Positions 25,630 through 37,800 of a stretch of 64,000 nucleotides of DNA are shown here, one piece after another. Each line of letters opens with the position of its first letter. The first letter of the stretch is position 1. A model generated the notes under the pieces. It saw nothing but the letters and a program-made list of their open reading frames with translations. It ran no database searches and was not told where the DNA came from. Origin of the DNA: Apricaphanius iberus. Its lineage: Eukaryota > Chordata > Actinopteri > Cyprinodontiformes > Aphaniidae. The position numbers and the translations under genes are program-made. The DNA lies in assembly GCA_028564705.1 (NCBI GenBank), contig JAPXFQ010001662.1:6012001-6076000 (forward strand). The letters are read 5' to 3'.

Positions 25630-25740
25630 ATGGTAAATGGACTGTACTTATATGGTGCTTTTATCCAAAGCGCTTTACACTGTATGTCACATTCACCTAA
25701 TTCCCACACACAGACTTTGATGTGGTCAGTTCCTGTATCT
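25630..25740 (+). mobile_element. Dispersed-repeat insertion of the 'TGGTAAATGGACTG' type
   Basis: TGGTAAATGGACTGTACTTA, then TATGGTGCTTT and AAAGCGCTTTACACTG, followed by GTCACATTCACC: a very common teleost dispersed-repeat sequence. It lies in the first intron of the SAMD3-like gene. Confidence 0.6.
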
Positions 25741-26179
25741 AGGGATACCTTCTATGTGTTTTATGGATGTTTTATCCTATAATAGCTGTTAGAATTTAGA
25801 TATCAGGCAAGTAGGGCTACAGAGGCTATATTGACAAAAATTTTATCATTAAGTGTTTTTTTTCCATTAGATTTCAATTTCAATAATAAGCTTAACTTAA
25901 TAGTCTGATACGTAATAGTTCAAAGTATTTATTAAACCTTTAGGTTTTCTTATAAGTCCATTCAGAATATATCACAATGTTTTTGACCAAATATTTTTAT
26001 TAAGCCTAGAACACTGTGTGTGTACCCTTTCAAAACCAATGTAGAATGGGTGAAATTAATCCAACCTTAATTGGGGACCTATAGCTGTATTTTTACTTAA
26101 ATGTTTACAAATTTTATGGACTGTTGCAAAAGTGCTTTTAGCTAAACTGATTGTGTCCTATCTGTCTCTTGTGTTTCAG

Positions 26180-26350
26180 GGGTGGTTTTCATGCAGTGCA
26201 GATTTGTAAATTCACAAGCTCCAGTCAAGAGACTCTTCTGAAACATTTCCGCCTTCATCACGGACAAGGTGCACATTGGCCTTGCATTCACATATACCCT
26301 GTGTTACCCCTCCACTCAAGGCCATTAACATTGTTACATCGACATCTGTG
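26180..26350 (+). pseudogene. Zinc-finger exon of SAMD3-like gene, frameshifted
   Basis: After the acceptor TTGTGTTTCAG (to 26179), an ATG at 26191 opens MQCRF and then runs out of frame. The +1 frame reads CKFTSSSQETLLKHFRLHHG, then QGAHWPCIH. Joined across the shift, the spacing C-x2-C-x12-H-x3-H of a classic C2H2 finger appears. The two halves are separated by a missing base in a T run (TTT at about 26200-26203 where four T would keep frame). A second finger-like stretch (CVTPPLKAINIV in another frame) follows, also broken. Fish proteins of this family, as I recall them, begin with such a finger pair. At least two frame breaks argue for a pseudogene; a sequencing error at the homopolymer could explain the first one. 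Confidence 0.6.
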
Positions 26351-26825
26351 ACTCATTAGATTCTTTGACATGTCCTAATATTCTTACCCTAAACATTTTA
26401 CTCCTATGGAAGCTCATTTCTGCCAGTCCAAGAAAAGAGTCCCCATGCTAAATTGAAATTATGAAATAGAAAGTCAATCTCATAATTTTTACTTGGCATG
26501 GATGTTTTTTTGTTTTACTGGGGTTAAATGGAATTTTAATAGACTGAGATGGTTAGTGAAAGAATACTTAGACAGGTCACAGAATCTGATTGTTCACAGA
26601 TTGCGGTACAACATGAAACATGATAAAAAGCATTTGTATATTGATACTGGTTTTTGAGAGAGGTATTTCTATTCATGTGCAAAATATGGATTCATGAGAG
26701 CTTTTTGAAGTAACTTTTGCTGTTCATAACATGGTCATTGGACAGGGTGTAGACTGCACAAGACGGCTATCCAGGGACTTTCTGTGCTGAATAAATGACA
26801 ATATTTTGTTGATTGTCTTGTTTAG

Positions 26826-26984
26826 ATATCAGAAGAATTTCATCGGATTACGAGCAAAGACCTCCTGGGGACTTTCAATGCCTCCCTTGACAAATTTGTG
26901 CCTGGCCTGTTAAGACTGTACCGGTCTAAGAAGGGAGCTCTTGGACAGAAGATGGAAGACCTGCTGGAAAACCTTGATGAACAG
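26826..26984 (+). pseudogene. SAMD3-like gene, exon encoding the conserved C-terminal region (part 1)
   Basis: The acceptor TTGTCTTGTTTAG and donor GAACAG|GTGAGA bound 53 open codons in phase 0: ISEEFHRITSKDLLGTFNAS ... LLRLYRSKKGALGQKMEDLL ... DEQ. This is the start of the C-terminal block shared by the teleost family annotated 'sterile alpha motif domain-containing protein 3-like'. Its biochemical role is not known. No SAM domain is present in this copy. The large central coding exon that normally lies between the zinc fingers and this block is missing between 26350 and 26825, a second sign of decay. Confidence 0.6.
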
Positions 26985-27307
26985 GTGAGAGAAGTGCTCC
27001 TTTGCTTGACATTATTTTGGCTTCAGCCAAAACACATTTGTGGAAATGTGTGAGTGGAAATTAATGTCAGCACTCATTGCTTTATGTTCTTATTTGGCAA
27101 TATTTGATTTAACAAATTTTATTTAGTAAAAGTAAAGTAAAATTGTTAACATAGTTGCAGTGTTGTTGGGTTTTTTTTGTTTTACATGTTGCTGGGTCTG
27201 ACCTATGCTTTATTTTGATTAATATAAATGTTCTGATTTTGCATTGGGTATAAGTACACTGTTACTATACTAATTGAAATGCTTGTTTTCCACTGAGTAC
27301 TCTTCAG

Positions 27308-27403
27308 ACATCCAACATTGTGTGCCATCGAAAGACAGCAGCACTGAGAGGCCTGCCCATTTTCGTCAGAGAAGATGCAACAGAGGTTTTCCTGAAATGC
27401 TTG
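27308..27403 (+). pseudogene. SAMD3-like gene, exon (part 2)
   Basis: The acceptor ACTCTTCAG and donor TTG|GTAAGT enclose 32 codons in phase 0: TSNIVCHRKTAALRGLPIFV then REDATEVFLKCL. The block ALRGLPIFvReD is the most recognisable motif of the family's carboxy region. Splice sites and frame are intact, unlike the zinc-finger exon. Confidence 0.62.
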
Positions 27404-27812
27404 GTAAGTACAAAAAAGTAATGCAAGTAAAACTAAATCCTGAGATGTTTCAAATGATGAGTTCCAAAAGATCCAAAATGTAAATATACACCTCAGTGCT
27501 GTCCAGATAATTTTATGGAGAGTATTGCAGTTGTCTATAACTCTCGCTCCCCTTTTTCTGCTGAGAAGCAGCTGGGCATTCTTCATGTGTGTTCCATTGT
27601 AGAAAATACTTTTGTACAAAACTCATCACAAGGTTGGTGGGAGAAAGCTACTACGTCATTAATTAAGGAAAAATAAGCTTTTTTCTTTTAAAAACCTCTG
27701 AGTCAAATGACCATGCATGATACGGAGGTTTAATTTCAAATCTGTAGAAATGTATTTTGTCTTTAGTTCTCAATAATTGGCTCTCAATAATTAATCTTAT
27801 ACCTTTCTTAAG

Positions 27813-28121
27813 GACACTGACATTTTGGAACCAGTGTTGAACGGTGTATCTGTTGCCATCCTTACCATCCTACAAGATGACGATGCCGGTACGACTGTGC
27901 GAGACCATGCAGTTGTGTTGGAAGGGGACATTGTGCTACATAACATTCCAGACCTGTCTTCTGCCTTGGCATACCTCTTTGGCCTTCTGTATGCCCTCAA
28001 CATTGATTATCCAAAGCAGATGAGTTATACCTTTGAAGCAATTCAAGCCATCTTTTTTGAGCTTGGTGGCTCTCGATGCTCACAGCGCATAAGGGCTCTG
28101 AAAACAAAGCTTTTGCTGTGA
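27813..28121 (+). pseudogene. SAMD3-like gene, terminal coding exon
   Basis: The acceptor TTTCTTAAG is followed in phase 0 by 102 codons and a stop at 28119-28121: DTDILEPVLNGVSVAILTIL ... DHAVVLEGDIVLHNIP ... FAYLFGLLYALN-like (here LAYLFGLLYALN) ... GGSRCSQRIRALKTKLLL. It is fully open and matches, from memory, the conserved end of fish SAMD3-like proteins. The open C-terminal exons beside a broken N-terminus suggest recent inactivation or a chimeric transcript. An AATAAA at about 29311 could serve as polyadenylation signal. Confidence 0.65.
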
Positions 28122-28410
28122 CTGTTAATGGAGAAGCCAGACATGACTTTCACATGTGTTCTTTAGCCTGTTCAAGTCTATTGCTGTTGAGTCATGTAAA
28201 AAAAAAAACTGTAGTTAAACCCTTTTGCTTCTGATATAGTCATTCACCTGTTACCAAGAGTTGCTTATTTAGTGTTTAAACTGTTAAAATTAATTATTGT
28301 TCAAGTAAAACTAATGTATGCAAAAAACAACAAAAATAACCTCACCTCTGTTTCAACCTGCATAAGGATGTGTAGGTGATGGAAAATTCTATTTTCAGAT
28401 TAACTGTTTC

Positions 28411-28900
28411 TTAACCCTCTTGTTGTCTTTCGGTCAAGGGATGAAGAATAAGGAAGGAAAGGAGGTAGGGAAGAGGAAAGGAGGGGAGGCAAGAAGGGAG
28501 AAAAATGGAAGGAAAGGAGGGAGAGATGAAGTGAAGAGGAAATATGGAAGGAGCGAGAGAGAGAAATTAAAGGAAAGGAGGGAGAGAATGGATGTAAGGA
28601 GGAAAGAAGAAAGAAGAGAGGGAGGAAAGAAGGAAGAAGAGAGGGAAAAATGGAAGTAAGGAAGGAAAGGAGGGTGTGAAGAAGAGGGAGAGAAGGGAAT
28701 GGACAGAAGGAAGAAGAGATGGGGGAAATGGAAGGAATGGAGGGAGAGAAGGGAAGGGAAAGAAGGAAGAAGAGAGGGAGAAAAGGGGAGGGAAGAGGAA
28801 GGAAGGGAGAAGAGAGGGGGAACTGGAAGGAAGGGAGTAAAGAAGGAAGTTGAGAGGGAGAAAAATAGAAGGAAAGGAAGGAGACGAATTGTTGACAATA
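28411..28900 (+). repeat. Polypurine (GGAA/GAGG)n tract within a piggyBac-like end
   Basis: TTAACCCTCTTGTTGTCTTT then CGGTCAAGGG (28411-28440) resembles the left end of fish piggyBac-like MITEs, TTAA being the usual target. It runs into about 450 bp of nearly pure purine, GGAAGGAA and GAGAGGGA units. No matching right end is seen. It produces a false 189-codon minus-strand frame. Confidence 0.65.
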
Positions 28901-29775
28901 TATGTTGAGATTGTGTCATGTATTTTTTAAAGATTTGTTTAAGTGTTGTCCTCTTCACATGAAACACAGAACATGGTGTTTTACCGGTTAGTTTCCTGTT
29001 CATTGATGGTAATATTTCTAAGAACTTTTAACTGCTGTAGTTCATCATAGTTATGCCCATGTAAAATGTCAGTGTCTGGGTTACACAGCCAATCCTATCG
29101 GTGTGTGCATGAGTGACTATATGTTGCTGATCACACTACATACTTTGTTTTTCTTTTTTGGTTCTGAACTTCAATTTTAACGTCTTTGCTGTGGTGCTCA
29201 AAGCACCCAAAAAAAAGAAACTGGCAATACTTCTTATTTTATTTTTTTTACAGAAATTGACCTGACTACCCATAACATTGTGAAATGTACTTGAGGCACT
29301 GTTAAACAAAATAAATAAGATTTAAGATAACATTCAGTTGTGCTTTGTTTTATTCAATATCTATTTGAGGATTTTTCAAATATAATTACAACATGCATTT
29401 TCCTTTTTATTTAAATAGGTAAATTTTCAACTCACTGGAGTAAGAATTGTATGAATATTCAACAAGAATATCTGTGTTTGTTCAAGTTATAAATGCATGG
29501 CATTCAATGAGTAATTATATGTTTATTTAACAAGAATATCTGCATTTAGTGAAGACAGAAATACATGGCATTGAAACTAGAATTTCTTTGTTAGACTTCC
29601 AGGATTATCCTACTTAGGTGAACAGGAAGATCCAAGTTGGCAGAACTCTTGTCAGAACTTGTAAATCTTAGTTAAGTCAACAACAGTGGGCAAAAGTTGA
29701 GATTACTCAAAAATCTCTTGCATCATGTTGCCTTGATATTTTACGTTTTCTCAACGTTTTCTTTTTTACAGTGTA

Positions 29776-30377
29776 AGCAATCCTGTTTTTTCAGGAATTT
29801 TAGTCCTCCACCTCTGCTGCTGTCTCACACACAGACAGTCTGGCACACAGCGAATCATCTGTGAGCGAGTTTGACACCAGCATCAAACGCAGACTATGTC
29901 AGCACAGCGTGACACTGGAGAGCAGCATGATGTCTGAGACGGTCGGTGTTTCTCGGTTGTGTGTGAGTCAGAGAGACGGGGAGAAGGTACAGCTGTCAAT
30001 CAGAGCGCCGAGGCTGAGCAAAGCGATATGCTACCCAGTGAGTTCATCAGCGCCATGTGTCAGTCACACTCTGAGATCGCATTGATTGTTTGTCTCCCCT
30101 CACCCCATTTATGCGTGTTGCATAAGTTGGAGCGAAGGGGCCGTGTATCTGGTCTTGAAAGGAACATCAATGGAAGGGAGGTAAAAATAATGAAGGCAAG
30201 AGGCGGGGGAGGGACGAAATGTCCACTATGATGCAATTATGATTCAATTTAGATTCCAGCATCAATTATGCAAACACATTCAAGAGACATGTCAAATATT
30301 TATAGGCTCCTCAACTTCTCAAACCGTATTCATTAAGGAGCCCAAACTTAACCCAGGCTCGCTCATTAATCATGGAT
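29776..30377. other. Unassigned intron sequence
   Basis: 29820-30230 is moderately GC-rich with CpGs. 30240-30375 is AT-rich with several TAAT-core motifs and an ATGCAAAC octamer-like site. No coding potential. Confidence 0.45.
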
Positions 30378-30655
30378 GGATGTCAGCTGGAGGTCTGCAT
30401 TCAAATTCAGCTGCAGTCCCCAGAACTGTGAGCGAGTGTGTGAGGATATGTGCGAATGTTTGTTTGTGTGTGTGCGCTGCGACGTGGCACGTTTGTCAGG
30501 ACTGACCTGTCGACCCGTCACCTCTCGGGTCACGGCGCATCGCTGGAGCCGCGGTTTAATATTCAGCAGCTTAATGTTCTACCTGAGGATGGGATCCGCT
30601 TCGATCATCTGCTGCATTACATCACAATGTTTCATATTCAAGATTTTAAATTAAA
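30378..30655. repeat. Duplicated intron block, copy 1
   Basis: Begins GGATGTCAGCTGGAGGTCTG and contains GTCAGGACTGACCTGTCGAC and GCGGTTTAATATTC, then CTACCTGAGG. The same ordered landmarks recur from 31343. A GTGTGTG patch interrupts it. Confidence 0.75.
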
Positions 30656-30719
30656 TCATTTTTCATGATGCAAATGGAGAAAAATCACTTAATAGAACCG
30701 AGATTCCAGCAGTGCATGC

Positions 30720-31324
<605 letters not shown>

Positions 31325-31342
31325 CGAGAGAGATCAAGGAAA

Positions 31343-31615
31343 GGATGTCAGCTGGAGGTCTGCATTCAGATTCAGCTGCAGCCTCCACAACGCTGAGCAA
31401 GTGTCTGAGCAGCAATGTGGCTGCTTGTCAGGGCTGACCTGCGACCCTTCACTCTGAGGTCACTGCGGTTTAATATTCCTCCTCAGCTTCGCTGGCAACA
31501 AAACAGAGGGTGAATTGCGATATTGCCATCAGAGTTACGAGCTGAGCTACCTGAGGCGCCGCTGTGATTTTCTGTTGTAATACATAAAAACTTCATAACT
31601 GGGATTTTAAAACGG
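31343..31615. repeat. Duplicated intron block, copy 2
   Basis: GGATGTCAGCTGGAGGTCTG, TTCAGATTCAGCTGCAG, GTCAGGGCTGACCTGCGACC, GCGGTTTAATATTC and CTACCTGAGG recur in the order of copy 1, 965 bp away, with a different internal indel pattern. Confidence 0.75.
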
Positions 31616-32584
31616 GTTTCATACAAAATCATTATTCATAAAACATATGGAACATTTTTGCTCTATAAAAATAACAGGGGCTAACATAGGATTCAGGCCT
31701 TTGGCAGGAACACTTTGAGCAGTGGAGATCAAAGCTTCTCCATCACTGACTCAACATCCAAAGAACAATATGGCTAGAAATCCTGCTTTACAAAAAAGTC
31801 ACAAATAACACGTATTACTTGACGACCAGCATATGTGACCACCTCTATAAAACCAGGGGTTTCTGGTGGATTGCTGGTGTGGAGCAACAGAATGTCAAGC
31901 TGGGACGACATCAGCAGTGACCTGAGAGAAGCAATCACGAGCGTTAGAGGTTGGCATCACGTCAGTTCTTAAATAACACAGCAGAACCACAAAACTCACA
32001 CAGTGGTTTTCAAATATCCCTGCCTACTGCCAACTACCCTACTACCCAGTAGTTACGTCACCTCATGTGTAAAACTATCTGAAATAAAACTTTTCAACAG
32101 CAAATGTGGATTCTACCATCTTTTATCTAGACAACCAACCATTGTAATTTAGTTCCATGTCATTTGTTGTATAAAACATGAATGTGTGTGGCTATGGGTG
32201 GGCCTGAGGGGGCCGAGGCCCACACACAAAAATGGTTTTCTTGAAAGAAATGTTTCATTTTTCTGTGGTTTTTCAGTGGCTATACTTGGGAGTGCAACTC
32301 ACGTGAGTTGCTTATTATGCTGACAAAGTGTATATATGAGTGTCTAATAATGCTGTCCACATGTCTGGTCATTATTTTTGGTATTTTAGTAAAAAGATTA
32401 ATTTTGTACAAAAAACAGATTGCTTTGTGTAACAAATTCTTAGATTGTAGTTTCAAATGAACGCTTAAATATATTCGAAACTTTAGCTAAATAGTCCACA
32501 CTAATCCATTTAAGTATAGTTCTATGCATTGGAAAAAGTTTAATGTAACAATTGGGGATATGCTTTGGCAAGAATGTGGTGATA
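31616..32584. other. Unassigned intron sequence
   Basis: AT-rich, no family recognised, no coding pattern. Confidence 0.5.
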
Positions 32585-32940
32585 TGTATCACCGTCCAAA
32601 AGAGGTGATACGATATATTGCTATATATCGCGATACTACGAGTAAGACTACATATTGTGATTTTTAAAACTGAATTTAACTGTAGAAAATCAGTCATCTT
32701 AACACTCCAACCTGTTTTATTAGTAGATTTAGTTGATCCACTGGAACAAAAAAGGTAAAAACAAACCAGCATCTACCAGTAATACTTTTGATGTTATTAC
32801 ACAAATTACTAATTATTAATGGTTTAATTTTGATTTAAAATTCTTAAAAAATAAAAATCTATACTTTGCTTTTGAATATCGATACAATATTGTGACAAAA
32901 TATTGTAAGATATTGACATATCGATATTTTCTGACATCCA
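32585..32940 (+). mobile_element. AT-rich MITE, copy 2 (inverted relative to 22770-23135)
   Basis: GATACGATATATTGCTATAT then CGCGATACTACGAGTAAGAC at the left, and GAATATCGATACAATATTG with ACATATCGATATTTTCTG at the right. It is homologous along most of its length to the reverse complement of 22770-23135. Confidence 0.65.
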
Positions 32941-34555
32941 TAGTAACAATAAATTAATTGAATTGATTAAAAATAGTTTGTTTAGGGAATTTTCTTTGAA
33001 ACATACTCTCTTGGGAAAAGCTGGCCAATCACTGAGCTCAGAGCCCAGATGATCCCGCCCAGTTTAACATCTGGTGCTACTTCCGGCTAGTGAAAACTGT
33101 GCGTTGCAGCAACGTAATCAACAGCCTCTAAATATTCTAGCTTCTAAATTATTTAAAGCATTGGGTATCCGACAGTGGCCACAATGTTATGTTTACATGT
33201 CCAAGAGCTTCACAGTCAGCATAATAACTGTTGTTGATCATATGAAAAAAGGAGACCAGCATGTTGTCTCTATGGTGAGTGAAGCACAATCAGGCTCATA
33301 AAAATTGCTTTCGTTCATGTCACAGAGACACATGAGCTACCTATGTAAAGCTACAGCTTTAATACGCTTTGTTTGCCCAGAATAAACCGTTTCTGATGGA
33401 TGTAGACACGTATTTGTTGAAGCAGTGGAACTTAAGTTCAATAATATCTGTAAGGCTCAACCTTTCTTTGTTCAGCCCATCTAAAAAGCAATTTCCAAAC
33501 CCTGAACTATTAGGTTCTATATAGGGCGCAACGTATTTTTTACCTCTCACTCACCAATGAAAGCATGCATACACGGCTGGCAGCATTACATCACATACTC
33601 AAAATGAATTATGTCACACATATCCACTACTAAAACCCCAATCAAGCAAGTTTCATCAGGAGCACAAGGATTTCAGAGAGAGCAGCAAACCTGCAATGGC
33701 AAAAGTTCGACCTCAACTTAAACAGTAAACAACGGTTATTGCTTTTAAATGTTTTTTTCCTGCATTATAGGGTGTGCATAGTTTCACCCCATTACAGAAA
33801 CCACGTACCTAGAACATGGCTGCATGTTTAAACTTTGGATTAAATGACAGCATCTTAAACGTTACATTTTCTGACAGCAGCAGCTCTATTTATCACCCCA
33901 TAAATATCTTTACACATTCCTTCCAGCCCTGTTATGTCATCGCTCAAGTTCACCCCACTGATGTATTTTAGCTACAGGACAGATGGGGGGCTAAAAGGGT
34001 CTCAGATGACTGAACCGAGGTCCTGAGTAGGGAGGGGTCATCATGTAGAGGTCAAAGCTCACACCAGTCCCCCACCCAGAGGAACAAAAGGGTCGGCTAA
34101 GCCTTTAAGTGAAGATAGTTTAGAGTGATGCTGACAAGTGTGATTCTGCAACGTACTGGGTTCTCTTAGGACTTTTGCTTCTTTTGATTTTAAGCATATG
34201 CCTTTCTGTTTCTGTGCAAACCGCGGAGACCTCATGTTCGTGTCAGACCACGTGTGCCTGTCTCTGCGTGTGTGCGCACACTGAAACCTTCTGCCCCTTC
34301 CTGCAGGCCCGTCCTGCAGCGCTGCACTTGGCTGGCCGCTGTGAGAGCGCGCACATGGAACAGCTGTTCGGCAGCACCGCGCAGACAGGTCATGGGGAGA
34401 CACTGACGGACCGCAGCTGTGGCTCCGGGGCCTGTGGGAACTGTGGGTCCGGCAACTTGGGAGAGAAGAGGAGGCATGAGAGAGGGAGGGGAGAGAGAAG
34501 ACAACCAATGGAGAGGGGAAAAAAAGCTTAATCCACAGCAGGATTCCTACACGTG
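32941..34555. other. Unassigned intron sequence
   Basis: Mostly AT-rich. 34290-34480 is GC- and CpG-rich. A 118-codon plus frame across it (34175-34531) starts with a signal-like hydrophobic run but ends in low-complexity purine sequence and lacks any homology I recognise. Confidence 0.45.
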
Positions 34556-34876
34556 AAAACCCAGAAGGAAGGAAGAGACAGAAAGAGAAAGACAGAGAGA
34601 CAGAGAGCAAGAAAGAAAAAAGAAAGAAAGACAGACAGAAAGAGAGAGAGAGCGAGAAAAGAAAGAAAGACAGACAGAGAAAGAGAAAGAAAGAGAGAAA
34701 TAGAAAGAGAAAGGGAGAAGGAGAGAAAAAGCGAAAGAGCGAAAGAGAGCCAAAGAAAGGGAGAGCAAGAAAGAAAGAGAGAGAGACAGACAGAGAAAGA
34801 GAAAGAAAGAGAGAGAAAAAGGGAGAGTGAGAGAAAGAAAGAGAAGAGAAGAAAGAGAGAAGAAAAAAGAAAGAAA
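34556..34876 (+). repeat. Polypurine GAAA/GAGA tract with higher-order repeats
   Basis: About 320 bp are almost only A and G, with scattered C. The string GACAGACAGAGAAAGAGAAA occurs near 34671 and again near 34785, each followed by GAAAGAGAGA, so there is a unit of about 115 bp above the short repeat. It creates long spurious open frames on both strands. Confidence 0.9.
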
Positions 34877-37800
34877 TTCTTAATGACGCAGGAAATGAGA
34901 GCAATTATGGAGGATACAAAAAACAGAAAAAGACATGAGGGTTTTTATGCAAGGAACTAAGAAAGGAAGGGTATAAGGATAGAAGAGAGTAAGGAAAACC
35001 AAATGAAAAATGCAACGACACAAGAAAAGAAGAGAGCAAGGAGTGGACCGGAAGGATAGTGGGTAGGACACAGTGTTGACATGGAGGGAGTAAGGTTTAA
35101 TAAAGGAAGAACACATGGATAGAAGAAAGGACAACATTCAGACAAGGGGACATGGGATAAAGTCTGGAAACAACAATATTTATCCAAACTCTCATTTCCC
35201 GTGTTCATCCTGACTTGGAAAAAATGAAATCCCAGTCCAGGGTTTTCCATAGCATGTTCGAATTTTGTAACAAGTACAGAGTCCAGATATGAAAGGAAAG
35301 AGGAAGGGAAGAAAGAGGGACGTCTCTGTGCGGCAGCAGCTTCGGCCTCATGGGAAAGGAAGCACGTAGAGCGAGGGCTCGCTTCCAACAGGCTCATCCA
35401 GACATCAGCCAAAGTCGCTGAGCGTTCTCAGGGAAGCCGTTTAGTTTAAGAGAATTAATCACAGATACTGCCATAAAGGAACCTACTTCCCAGGCACAGT
35501 CAGCCTGCTGGCCTTGATTGCACCGCTACTCCTACAAGCACTCATAGTTGGAAGACAACACTCATTCCAAGGCACAGCCTGATAACTCAGAGAAATCACC
35601 TAATAGTTGAGGATGAGAGCGGAGTCCCCCCCCACCCCCACCTCCTGCTCCAGCAGAGAGAAACCAGAAACGGTGGAATGACAGAGAAAACTAATAAGCC
35701 TCCTACGAAGGGAGAGAAATAAGCTCATCTCTCCGAGGCAGCAAGAAAAACGATCCGAGCTGTTATATGCTACTTCAGAGAACAGAAAAAAAAAGTAAAA
35801 AAAAAAATAGCTGAAACCCAACACTAAATCCTTTCTGCCCGACAGATTCTGCAAAAGGCTAATATCTCCTGCAAGAATAATATTTGCAGCCTACATTGTG
35901 GGAGCAAGAGATGGAAATAGGCCAAAAGCCAATTTACAGTTTTTTCCAGAGCTCTTTAAGATGAGGAAAAGAAATTAAGAGTAGTTCAGAGTACTTTCTT
36001 TAAAAAAAAAGAAAAGAAAAAAAGATCTCTCCTTTTCACTCATGCAGAGCTTAAATTAAACATTGCAGACTGCCATCTGCGAGGCAAGTGAACCTGAAAT
36101 CATTAAAACCTGGAGGTTTAAAGCGATTGGGAGGGCGTTCAAATTTAAACAAGAAACAAAGGGAGATGATGCGGAGGCCTAGGCAGGCCGCTCTCTCAGA
36201 TAAATGCTACAGATGACCTTCAGGAGGAGATGTCTGGTGCCTGCATGCTTTGTAGAAGCGTCGACATGATAATATACGGTAAGCACGGACACCAGCTCGG
36301 CTTCTGGCGACGTGTTTGACGAGGACTGAAATCGATTGCATCCTGGCAACCAGCTCTGACGTACACGACGCTTGATTTCCTGTTGACTGATGAAGTGACG
36401 GGGATAAGCGATCTCTCATAGGGTTGGTCACACACGGAGGCGGAAGCGCTCAGACAAAAAAATTAAAATAGGACGACGTAGGTGTCACTTCTCAGCCGCT
36501 ATCCCCACCCATCTCCGATCTGACACTTCCGCTGCAGGGATGACAACGCGCCGTCACCCGCTGGGACTTCTGCACATTTATTTTTTCAAGGGCTGCAGGA
36601 AGCTGACTAATTTTCCTTCCAAGGCAGCCAGGAATAAAAAGTCAAACTCTTGTCATGTGGCAGGGATTACAGCGGAAGGTATGCAGCAGGAAATAATTGT
36701 TTCTGAGGGCCGTGAAACACGCCGAGAATATTAATGTATGGCATGGTTAAACCGGTGGAAGTTTCTGACAAGGATTCTGGTTGGGGGGAAAAACAATGTT
36801 AACTATCAGTTGAGCACCAAACCAACTCAATTAAACACTCAGATTCCCACAAACTTCCATCCATCCATTTTTATGTGCCCAGGCATGAGAAATATTAATT
36901 GGTGGTGCAAAAATATACAGTGGAACCCAAGACCACTGCTGCCAAGATCCCCTCTAAAACCCTTTTAACTGCCTGTTTTAATAAATGTACAACAAATGTA
37001 CCTTAGGACGCATTAGTTCGTATGGTAGAAACCATCTTAGCACCACAATGCTGCTGGTTAAACAAATCCCTACGATAAAACAAAAGGTGAAAGGGGCAAA
37101 CGAGCAATTAGAGGAGAAAAAGGTGACTGCAACGAGAATGATTACAAATGCTATAATCCGCAGTCCATATATAATCAAGCATGTGCGAGGCAACGATATG
37201 TATTGCAATATATATTCTTGTTTTAAATGTATTTAATGTCAAACTGATAGCTTATAAACATCATCACTTCCCAGATATGTTGCAGCAGAACTTAAAAAAT
37301 ATTTAGAATATCATTGAAAGATTTATTTTGCAAAATGCATTAAAAAGTGTTCAAATCTCTTTCCACAAATAATAAAAAATGGTCACAACATAAAAATGGA
37401 GATATTATATATATATCAAATAACAGCTTAATGTTGTGAAAATTAAGTTTGAAAAATCTCTGCTTTCCTGGTTACTTAGTAATTTAATACTACACAAGAA
37501 CAAATCTGCACATATTTATATGATAAAAAATGATTCAAGTTCAAAAAGGTTTCTATCCTGTTAAATGAAAAACAAAATATGTCAAAGTTGCACTGAACAT
37601 CAGTGTTCTTCATCCTTGCTTTCCTGATGTAGGCGCAGCTTGATGACATCATAAAAATGCATAGTCACGGTATGGTGGTATGATATCTACCTTTGACTAA
37701 ATTTATATAATTTCTACCTTATATCTCTTATGCTGCCCACTGCTACTCTGCAGCGATCACTTCACATCAGGTAAGTCTCTCTTACCTCACCACAACTGTG

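Larger units (their letters stand above)
24336..29773 (+). mobile_element. Candidate 5.4 kb TIR element carrying a SAMD3-like gene
   Basis: The left end is TA|CACCGTAAAAAC (24334 onward). The right end is TTTTTTACAGTG|TA (to 29775), which in reverse reads TA|CACTGTAAAAAA. The ends therefore match inversely at about 11 of 12 bases and are flanked by TA on both sides, as expected for a TA target duplication. Subterminal motifs also match inversely: TAACTAAGATTT and AGATTTTTGAGTRAT occur near both ends. Inside lie, on the plus strand, a noncoding first exon, zinc-finger remnants and three coding exons, plus later insertions (25630-25740 and 28411-28900). The unit is antisense to ext1. The borders are inferred from one copy only. 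Confidence 0.5.

Noticed and set aside
28434..29003. 189-codon minus-strand open frame rich in S, F, P and L
   Set aside because: It is the pyrimidine strand of the polypurine repeat; low complexity with no domain.
34175..34531. 118-codon plus frame with a signal-peptide-like start and many cysteines
   Set aside because: No splice context, no recognised domain, second half is purine-rich low complexity. It could be rechecked if transcripts exist.
34059..34960. 281-codon minus frame and 135-codon plus frame (ERERKRE-type)
   Set aside because: Both are products of the GAAA/GAGA tract read in either direction.
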